Positions 39,858 to 50,400 of a stretch of DNA of 64,000 nt are shown piece after piece. A program made the position numbers and the translations under genes. Position 1 is the first letter of the stretch; each line of letters starts with the position of its first letter. The stretch covers positions 29,533,493 to 29,597,492 of the forward strand of contig OY821793.1 in NCBI GenBank assembly GCA_963682175.1, given 5' to 3'. The notes beneath the pieces were generated by a model. That model saw nothing but the letters and a program-made list of their open reading frames with translations. It did no database searches and was not told the origin of the DNA. This stretch comes from Triglochin maritima. Lineage: Eukaryota > Streptophyta > Magnoliopsida > Alismatales > Juncaginaceae.

Positions 39858-42800
39858 ATGTTGGTCCCCCTCCTCGTCGGGTACATCCTCGGAGCGGCGT
39901 CCGTGGTCGTCGCCGAGGCTCTGGTGCTCTACTGCCTCGTTTGGAGGATCGGGAGGAGGAAGGCGGCTCCGGAGGTGGATTCTGGGCTCCGGCGTGACCT
40001 CAGCATCGAGCAGAGGCCTCTAACGTACCCCTACGAGAAGCAGGTGGGAGTTGGATTCCAAATTTCTAGTGTTTTGGGTTCGGAAACGGGGAAATTTTGT
40101 CTATTTTGGAATAAAAATTTGATCTTTTTGGTTGTTATGGTTTTGGGGATTGGCGAGAGTTGCGGGTTTGGGTGGGGAAGTGGGAAATTTGGGTCTATTT
40201 CTAGTAAAAAAAATAGTTTTTTTGTTTGTCTTAGTTTTGAGGAAATTATACATAGTCTGTCGAACCAGCGTAAAATGCCAGCTACTCCCATGAAAATGAA
40301 ACTCAATAAAAGAATTGTGTTTGGGGCGTCAGAAGAAGGTTATTCAACTGTGATTCTTTTTTAGTTTCATTTCTAATCTATCCCAACTAATTCGGGATTA
40401 AAGGCTTCGTTGTTTGTTAGTTTTGAGGAAATCTGAGTTTGTGTATGGATTCACACATTGCATATGTTTGTTTGTATCCTTTAATTTCTCCCATTTATTA
40501 TGGTTTTTGGAGCCACAGTGAGGTTTTGAAACTGGTTGGAAATGGGGAATTTGGGTCTATGGGTAGGTTAAGATTTTATCTTGGGGATTGCCATAGTTTG
40601 TGAATTTGTGTGGGAAAGTTAGTATATCTAATTTGTAAGTGTGTTCATTGGATATGTTTATCGTGCATTTTTTGGATTTAATATGTTCTCTCACTTCATT
40701 GTGGTTTCGGGTTTGGTTGCCAGGGTGTTGTTTGGATCCTAGAAGGCAAAGAAGTTTCAAAATGGCTGCAAAATGCTTCGCAGGTGAAAGGATCGAAGGG
40801 ACAGAGGAGCAAGCAGGAAATTATGGAAGTGACGCCGATCAAGAAGAAAGGACAAATAAAAGATCATTGGCTCATCTTGATAGATTCCAGTGGCTCTGAA
40901 ACCAAAATTGAGCTTTTAGGGTGCACAATTTTAGCTGTTTCTGCCTCTGAATTGCCCTCAAGAAAGTGGTGAGTTATGTTCAATAATCTGTCATCTAAAA
41001 CTATTAGTTGGACTGTAGGAATGACCATCGGTGTAAATTTTCAATTTTCAGTCGGACACCTGATAATTCGTTAAGAGTGAGAATGGAAATTACTTTCTCC
41101 GATCTTTTCATATCAACTAATTAATAGTTTATTTGGGACAAACTGACCATTTAATGCACGTACGATCTTGTGATTGAAAACATCATATATTTTTTTCACA
41201 TTCTGTTTTGCACTGGACTTAGGATGAAGAAGTATCCTGTTAGGGTGGAGAGCGAGAACAGAACTATCTTAAATGGAAGTAAAGTTTGTTATTTGTATTT
41301 TGAAACCTCTTGGGAGAAAGAATCATGGTGCAGAGCACTTCGTTTGGCTTCCTCTTCCGGAGTTGAAAACCTGAACTGGTATATTCAATTGAGCAAGGAA
41401 TTCCAGAGTTACCTGGCTTGCTTAACATCTGAATACCCATTGTTTGTAAAGCCTGCAACCATTCCTGTTGAAAAAACAGATAAGAGCAACAAGGTCGATG
41501 GGAGTTCGTCAAAATTTCGTTACTTCTTTAAGAGATTCACAAAGAGGGCAACAAAAGTCAACAATGATAAGTCCACATCATCTTCCAGCAAAGTTAACAG
41601 AAGGTTTGATGAAAAAAGTCCCCCAGAAGCATTCTTGGGGGATTGCTCCGCAAAACCATCGTCTGATGTAGTGACCTCACCAGATGTTGTTAAGCTGGCA
41701 CCATGTCACTGGACTTCTTCAGAAAACCAGCATGTTCCTATGACAATGGATGGTTTTGATGAAGGCACCCTTTGTTTGAATCTTTTATTTTCGCGAATTT
41801 TCTTTGACATAAAAAGAAGCACAGAAATTAACAGTTTGATCAGAGCACGCATTCAGGTTGTTCTCATGATGGAAATTGTACTTAGCATAACATTAGTTCT
41901 TCTATTTGATTGCCTTAGTTGTACTATTTGTGTAATTTCATCTTGTTCTTTGTATTTACAGAGAACACTCTCAAATATGAGGACCCCCAGTTATCTTGGT
42001 GGAATCAGTTGCACAGGACTTGATCTTGGGAATCTACCCCCATACATTCATAATATGAGGGTTCACCCTACAGACATGAATGAGGCATGGGCCATTGAAG
42101 TTGATATTGAGTACTCTGGTGGCTTGGTATTAGATATTGAAACCAGACTTGAAGTTCGTGAGCCTAAACTTCAAAAAGACACTGGTAACCCATCTTTGGA
42201 GTCATATTCATCTGGTGACATCCGCTCAGATATCCTTGAGGATTTTGAAAGATACAATCAGGATTTAAATCTTTCAACTGATTATAATGATGGGTTTGAC
42301 AGGCAAGAAGAAGATAAACCAGGTATCTGAAAGTTCACTCTTTAAAAGCTTCTGGCAGTATAATTTGTAGAAATTGTTGATCCATACAAGGGGTGCGGAT
42401 AGAATCTTTACTTTCTGATTGAATGACCACCTACCATAAGCTGTCTGTGTAAGAACCCCTAAGTTGTAAGACAAACAATCATGGACATTTTTAGCTTTTG
42501 CACTCAACCATGAATCTTCTCCTTTCATTTTTTGTTAACTAGTCATTAATAGCTTTAGAAGTTTCACATTAATAGCTTTAGTAACATTATGAACGTAATC
42601 ACCGTCTGTATTCATCTTCTGTTGTGGTTGATAAACACAATTTCTTTCCTCATTTAATATCTTGTTATTTATTCACTCTATTTCCTATATGACAGATGTG
42701 CTGGACAAATCAGATGGCAGATGGAAATCATCCTACAAGTCAAGGTGGAAAACATTTTTGAACTCTGTTGCTAATCAGGTTTCTCAGGTATCTACTTGCT

Positions 42801-44001
42801 GCAACTTTTTTCATACACCATACATTGATCCATACTTGATGTGGAGCAATACTAAATTTACCCTGATATCAACTTTTAGTTTAATAGGGGATGCTAGTCT
42901 CTCTTCACCTATAACCATTTTTCTACCAAAGCATCTTAATCTGGTGTTGAACTTTATCATTGCATTGGAATGACTGAAATCCATATAACATGGTATCATT
43001 CTTTTCTTGATAATTAACTTGCTCTTTGTTTTATCTAAGGTTCCCATCTCCTTGGCAATTAAAGTTGTATCACTCCGTGGTACATTGCGCCTGCATGTCA
43101 AACCACCTCCTTCTGATCAATTGTGGATTGGGTTTACATCTATGCCTGAGATAGATCTTAAGCTAGACTCTTCCGTTGGGGAGCATAAAATAGCCAGCAC
43201 CCAGGTGGCCATGGTTATCAGCAATCGTTTCAAGGTAATGGATCTAATACATGCAAATTGGGATCTTAATTGAGTTTTTTGCTGATCAATTTTGTGCTAG
43301 TATTTTCTGATGTAAGTTTTATTTGGTAGGCTGCCATCCGTGATTACTTGGTGCTACCAAACTGTGAAACTGTATGGATTCCATGGATGTTAGCAGAGAA
43401 AGATGATTGGGTTCCAAGACACTATGCACCATTCATATGGATCCGTCGAGAAAACAGTGAAACTCAAGATGCAGATCCATCCAGATCACACAATTTAGGA
43501 TCCAAAACGATGCCTCCTCAAAACAAGGGTACCTTGCCCGGCTCTACTAATATTGTTGAAGAGACCGGCGACGGGATAGAAAAGAATGTCATACTTGCTC
43601 GGCCATCTTCTGAACCTTTTCTGCATCCATATTCATCTGACGCTGAACCAAGGTCATCTGTGTCATCTGACAAGTCAAACAATAGCACATTGGAAGCTTT
43701 GAAAGTCCCTTTGCTAAGGAATGGTGAATCACAAACACAAAGTCCCTCTAGTCAGATCTCTGATGACTCCCCTGAGAAGTCCCCAACGTCAATAGTCTCA
43801 GTAAATGGACTGGCTTCGAGATCAATAGATGGAGATTTCAGGGGCAAGAAAACAGGTAAGAGAGAGAGGATAAGGGACTTGGGGAAGAAAATTGGCGTTA
43901 CGTTTGAGGAAAAAAGACGACACATGGAGGAAAAGAGAAGACATATTGTTGAGAGAATACGGGAAAATGCGAAGGCATCCGAGGGCAGTGGAAGTGGCTA
44001 A
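39858..44001 (+). CDS. TEX2/Nvj2-like SMP-domain (putative lipid-transfer) membrane protein
   Basis: Plant homolog of testis-expressed protein 2, an ER membrane protein whose SMP domain carries lipids at membrane contact sites; the plant role is inferred. Seven exons: 39858-40043, 40724-40968, 41223-41856, 41962-42322, 42696-42787, 43040-43234, 43330-44001; 794 aa, frame intact. Residues 5-28 form one transmembrane helix (VGYILGAASVVVAEALVLYC). A PH-like region follows (about 65-190; GVVWILEGKEVSKWLQ, LYFETSWEKESWCRALRLA). The SMP domain spans roughly 322-592 (GTLCLNLLFSRIFFDIKRST, LGNLPPYIHNMRVHPTDMNE, VDIEYSGGLVLDIETRLEV, ISLAIKVVSLRGTLRLHVKP). An acidic loop (about 430-500) interrupts it. 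The tail is Ser-rich, then a basic-charged probable coiled coil (EEKRRHMEEKRRHIVERIRE). Intron 3 (41857-41961) is 105 bp and open in frame. Confidence 0.9.
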
Positions 44002-44494
44002 ACGAGACATTGTTTCTGCTGAAATACCTCTTTTCAGTCAGTAGATGCTAACTTGTTCTTTAAAGTAGATATATGGGTACCATTTTCTTTAGGTCAATTC
44101 TGTACATAATAGAAGTTGTTTCGGTGTTTGTAACTTTTTCTGTTAGGAGCGTAAAGTGTAGTATAGCGTCCTGATTAAAAAAAGTGCATTCTGGCATTGA
44201 TTCAGATACGAGTAACCTGTGCAGTGTTCCATTCTCTGTATACAAGAGTTTGATGTTGCCATTACTTTTGCTGTTTTTTATTATTATTTCAATATAGAAT
44301 TCAAAGTTCACATGAAGAAGCCTTTCATTATTTAGTGCATATACATCTGCCGCCAGAAGACCAACAAACTTGCAATGAAATTTTGTAATATCAGATCCTT
44401 CAGTGTGCGCATAGGAATCCGTATGCGATAAATTCAAAACATGGGTGCTAACACAAACAATTTGCAGGCATGAGAAGGTACATCTGCTGTCAAA
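44002..44494. other. Convergent gap between SMP gene and alpha-galactosidase gene
   Basis: Holds both 3' UTRs. On the minus strand the first 60 or so bases left of the alpha-galactosidase stop encode, in another frame, a family-like C-terminus ending at a TGA at 44434-44436; see the alpha-galactosidase entry. Confidence 0.7.
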
Positions 44495-47400
44495 TTATTC
44501 TTCAGTGGAGTCCTCAGAGTTGTGCTGCAAGAAGCCACAGAACTTGGTCAGTCATTAAACAAATATATTTTCAAGGTTAAGAGTGTAGAACTTGGGATGA
44601 TGAAATCTTTTCTGTTACTACCTTCCAAAGATCTTTTGCTTGAACTGTAGTGTTGAAGGGAATCTCGATGTCATCCCAGTAGGCAGTTATAGTTTTCTCT
44701 TCAGGACTTCTGTTGAACAAAAGGACCACTGTCCTGTATCTCGACAGAGGTCCAGCCCAAATCTGCATGTTTCAAAACATATGGTTGTCATAATCAGCAG
44801 CAAAAGTTCAGTTGAATAAGATTTGACGGTTTTTGATGTATACCTCAATATCTCCTTCCATCCTGACCTTCTTTGCTTGAACACCATTGGGATCTGCAGT
44901 TATATGATTGCCATAACAAGCAAGAAAAAAAAGGGTTGAATTAGAACTAATTTAGATTATGCTTTTAGATAGATTCAATTGTTTTATCAAATGTTTAGTT
45001 CTCAATGTGAAATTACAGTTTGCAGTTAAAAACAATGACTCACCTTGGTTAACAGCAATGACCTCTTTGTTACTGAGGATCACCGTGGTTTCCTTGGTCA
45101 TATTTCTCACATCACACCCAACAAGAAGAGGGGCCTACAAGTTTTTTTGTTTGTTGGCAAACTCAAAATTATATCGAAATATTTATAAATGTTGATATCA
45201 TTATCTTAACTTTGGAAATAGCCCAAATGCTGAAATGGGCTATATACTCATCATTAGTCATTCCTCCATTCCCCACTTCAAGCATGTCTGGATCTGAATA
45301 CAGAAGGAAAATTCTAGACTTAATACATGTTATTGCAATTTTTTTATATTTTCAAGATTAAATACTAACCATTCCAGCCACCAGGTCTAGCATATTCAGC
45401 ATAAACTTCATTCTGATCAGCTCTAGATACCATGCTGTGAGTTATTGTTTCTTGTAAGATTTGTGTGTCAAAAAAATCATATGTATAATTTGGTTATGGA
45501 TTTATCACCTTTCCCATGAATCATTTATGTCATTGGTTGTTCTCCAACTATTGCCTACTCTAGCACCCCACAGAGCTGGGTGCAGATCACCCCTGTCCAA
45601 GAATGTTTCAGCGAATTAATCGAAACAAAAAAAAAACTATCCATATAATAATCAGAAAATTACCATTCACAGAGAGAGAGAAAAATCGGTCGACCCGTGT
45701 TCATCAGAGCTCTAGTCATCACAGGATATCTTCAAAAGATATAACAACAAACTATTGTAAGCGACAAACTTGTGTATGTCGCAACGAAGCAGCAGTTATA
45801 ACTTAAACGTAGCAAATGAATTTGCTACCTTGTAGTTGGCCTTGATCCATCGTTATTGCAATTGTCGTACTTTAAATAATCTATGCCCTGAGCAGTTCAA
45901 ATCACATCACAGCTTAATTATGCAAATTTCTTTTTACTGAACTTAGTTTTAGCATTCTGACACTGTAAGACATAGATACTGTTAAAAACAAAGGCTATGT
46001 GACCGTTGAAGCTCAAGAAATCATCACAGCTCACCCAAAATCTCCCCTAATGGCAACCTTCCATTTTCATCAAAGGAAATAATCGTAGAAGGCAACGCTC
46101 CTCCAAACGGCTATATGCCTATACACTGTATATATATGTTTGTATTTTAAAACCAGAAATAATATACGAATACAATACTTCTTCTTCCTCAAAAACCCTT
46201 CCTTTTTCAACATGGTATCAGAGTTCGTCTGATCCGACCTCAGATTCCCCAGGAATCATCACCGGTCTTCACCTCAGTGAGGGGGTTGAAGGCCGCAAAA
46301 ACCCACATCCATAACCCTCAAAAAAAAAACCACCAAAACATGTCTGAAACCAACCAGTTCCGACTGGTTTCCACTCTTTTCAACGGAGCAAACTACCTGC
46401 CCTGGGCTCGGGCAGTGACTCTTGCCCTCAGCGGCCGGGGGAAAGTCGGCCACATCACAGGGAGCACAAAAAAACCAGAAGGGCCAGGGACAGAAATCAA
46501 ACAAGAAGAATGGCAAATCATGGACCATCTGGTCATGTCATGGGTAATAGCATCCATGCAACCACAAATAGGGGAAATCTTCCTCTACAAAGAAAGCGCC
46601 AAAGAGCTCTGGGACGCCATCCAGGAGCATTATGGAAAAGCTCAAAACTTCGCACACATCTTCCGAATAAAGCAAGAAATCTCGCAAACCCGACAGAACA
46701 ACCGAGGAATCACCGAGTACTTAGGCACTCTCAGAAAAGCGTGGGATGAATTGGGGGTTTATGAACCTCCGACCACCGACGCTAAAACAATCCAGCAAAG
46801 AACCGAGCAGGACCGGATCTACCAGTTCCTGGTAGGTCTGGACACAACGTTCGAAGGCATCCGGAGCCAGGTGCTCATGGCACCCGAACTTCCGTCCCTT
46901 GCTGCAGTCACGGCCATGGTTCTGCGCGAAGAAACGCGGCGACGAACCATGGCTCCTCTACAAGGGACATCAACACCAGAACCAGAAAGCCAAGCGTTCA
47001 TCTCCGAAAGAAACCAAAACAACAAGAAAAGATTCGGAAATCGGAAGGATGAACACTGCGAAAATTGCAAGAAAACAGGACACAACAAAAACAACTGCTG
47101 GTTCCTCTACCCTCATATCCGACCACCGAAAAACAACGACAGAAGAGGAGGGGATGGAAGGAACTCATCTCAGGGCTATGGAGGGTCGTCGGGAGGTGGC
47201 GGCTACCTCGCCACTGGAAGCAGCGGCAGCGGCCACCAGATCGCAGCAACGGGAGGCGGCGGCTACCTAGCCACTGGAAGCAGCGGGAGCGGCCACCAGA
47301 TCGCCGCTAACCCTAACCCTAATTTTTTGCAACTGGACGCATATGGAATGTCCGCAATCGGATCAAGCGGATTATATACACAGACGGCTCCGAATGGCAT

Positions 47401-50400
47401 TATCGGGCGGGCTCCAGACCCGACAAACGGACCAACTTTTAATCCAAGACAATCCGAGTTAACAAGCCAGAATGGGGAAAACATCAGTATTCTCCTCAAC
47501 AAACTAAATGCGTTTTTACAGAATACTCCTCAGAATTCAGGTAACTGTACAGGTATGATAAGAGCTCTGGATAATTACATATCACTACACTCTAATAGAA
47601 ACACAAATAATACTTGGATTATTGACTCAGGTGCTACCGATCATATGACTGGAAATCCCAACTTGTTAAATAACATTAAAACCAACTTATCTCTACTTAA
47701 TAAATTTGTTAGTGTGGCAAATGGAAACCGAGTAGAGATAGAAGGAATAGGCAATATAGATATTTTGGATCAAGTTGCAAAGAATGCGCTATATTTACCC
47801 TCGTTTAGCTCAAATTTGCTTTCTGTTGCAAAAATCACCAAAGAATTAAACTGCAATATTATATTTACTCCTACTAATGTCATATTTCAGGATCGTATCT
47901 CAGGGAGGACGATTGGTAAAGGAATCCTCATCAATAATCTCTATGTTTTAGACAAAAATAAACAGGCTTTACATGTTGGAAATCAGTCCAAACATGAACT
48001 CTGGCACAAACGGACGGGGCATCCGTCGCATTTAGTTTTGAAAACTCTTTTTCCATTTATTAATTACGAATTATCATGTGATGTATGTAGGTTCTCAAAA
48101 CAAACTCGATTACCATTCCATCTATCTTCCATTAAAACAAGTCATCCGCTAGAATTAGTGCATTCTGACATCTGGGGCCCTGCCCCGACTGAATCCTATA
48201 ATGGGTTCAAATACTTTATTACCTTTATTGATGATTTTTCTCGTACTACATGGGTTTACTTGCTAAAATCAAAATCTGAAACTTTTGATACCTTTTGCAA
48301 TTTTACTAATTTTGTAGAAAACATGTATGATTTCAAAATTAAAAACTTAAGATCTGATAATGGGTCTGAATATACCAGTCATTTGTTTCAAAACTTTTTA
48401 AAACAAAAAGGAATCTTCCATCAAACCACTTGTGTTAATACTCCTGAACAAAACGGTGTTTCAGAAAGAAAAAACCGACATCTCTTGAATGTAACTCGAT
48501 CATTGCTTTTTCAAAATCATGTCCCAAAACGTTTTTGGTCTGACGCCGTTTTGACTGCCGCTTATCTTATTAATCGATTGCCTAGTCACCGACTTCAAAA
48601 CAAACAACCGTTAGAAATCTTAACAGGACAAAAATTGTTTCTTGATCACTTACGAGTTTTTGGTTGTGTTGTGTTTGTTCATAGAAAAAGAATCGACAAG
48701 CTCGAGACTAGTTCCTACAAATGTATTTTCTTAGGATATTCCTTTAGAAAAAAAGGGTACAAATGTTATGACCCAAAAAATTGTAAGCTTTATATTTCTC
48801 GTGATGTTCAGTTTGAAGAAAGTATTCCCTACTTTTACCAGACAAGAGAAGACGAAGAGCTCACATCAACATCAGTTGCTCCGCTTCCCATCAACGAAAC
48901 AGAAAACTCAATCAGCATACCCGATACACCCGAAGAAGACGAAGAAACTCCGAACAATAGGGAAGAAGACAATGGACCAAGAAGATCAAGTCGACCTATT
49001 CGTCCTCCAACTTACCTTCATAACTATATCACCTCCCACGTTACTTACCCTATACAAAACTACCTATCGTATCATAACATAAACAACAAACACAAAGCCT
49101 TTTTAGGGACTATAGATACTCATATAGAACCAAGTAACTACCATGAAGCCATAAAAAACCCAAAATGGTGCAAGGCCATGGAGGAAGAAATTAAAGCCCT
49201 AGAATCCAACAAAACTTGGACTCTTGTTCCACACAAAAATGGTATAAAGACCGTAGGTAGTAAGTGGGTATACAAAATCAAATACAACAGTAACGGAACC
49301 ATAGAAAGGTATAAAGCAAGACTAGTAGCGAAAGGATACACTCAGACCTATGGCCTAGACTATCATGAAACTTTTGCCCCGGTTGCCAAAATGAACACAG
49401 TTCGGGTCCTTCTTTCTGTAGCTGTAAATAAAAATTGGAATCTCTACCAAATGGACGTTAGAAATGCTTTTCTACAGGGAAACCTTGAGGAAGAAGTGTA
49501 CATGACTCCTCCACCAGGGTACACCTCCACGAACCAGGTATGCAAGCTCAACAAATCCATCTATGGGTTGAAACAATCTCCTCGCGCATGGTATGCCAAA
49601 CTTAGCCATTATCTCATTAAATATGGGTTTTCTAAATCTTCCGCTGATGCATCCATGTTCACCATGCACCTTCACACCACCACCACCATCATCCTAATCT
49701 ACGTAGATGATATCATAATCACTGGTAATGATGATCATAAAATTCACAACGTCAAGCACTATCTAAAGTCACACTTTGAAATTAAAGATCTAGGTACCTT
49801 AAAATATTTTTTAGGAATAGAAATTGCACACTCAAAAAAGGGTTTATTCTTATCACAACGGAAGTATGCTCTTGATCTCTTAAAAGAGACAGGAAAACTT
49901 GGGGCAAAACCTGCCAACACCCCTATCGAAACTAACCTAAAATTAGATCATACTCAAGGGGAACCTATCAAAGACATTCAACGCTATCAAAGGCTTGTTG
50001 GAAAACTAATATATCTCACAGTAACCAGACCCGACATAACTTATGCAGTTAGCATTATTAGCCAATTCATGCATGCACCTCGCAGCCCTCATTTAGATTT
50101 AGTTGATCGCATACTTAGATACATTAAGAAAACCCCAGGTCAAGGATTATGGATGAAAAACAATAATTCTAACTCCATAAATGGTTTTTCTGATGCAGAT
50201 TGGGCCGGTAGCCATGATCGTAAATCTACCACCGGTTTTTGCACATTCGTTGGAGGAAACTTGGTAACCTGGAGAAGTAAAAAACAGAACGTAGTCGCCC
50301 GATCCAGTGCAGAAGCCGAATACCGTGCCATGGCATCCACCACCAGCGAACTCATCTGGCTCAAACAACTCCTGACCGACATGGGACAATCATACAACCA

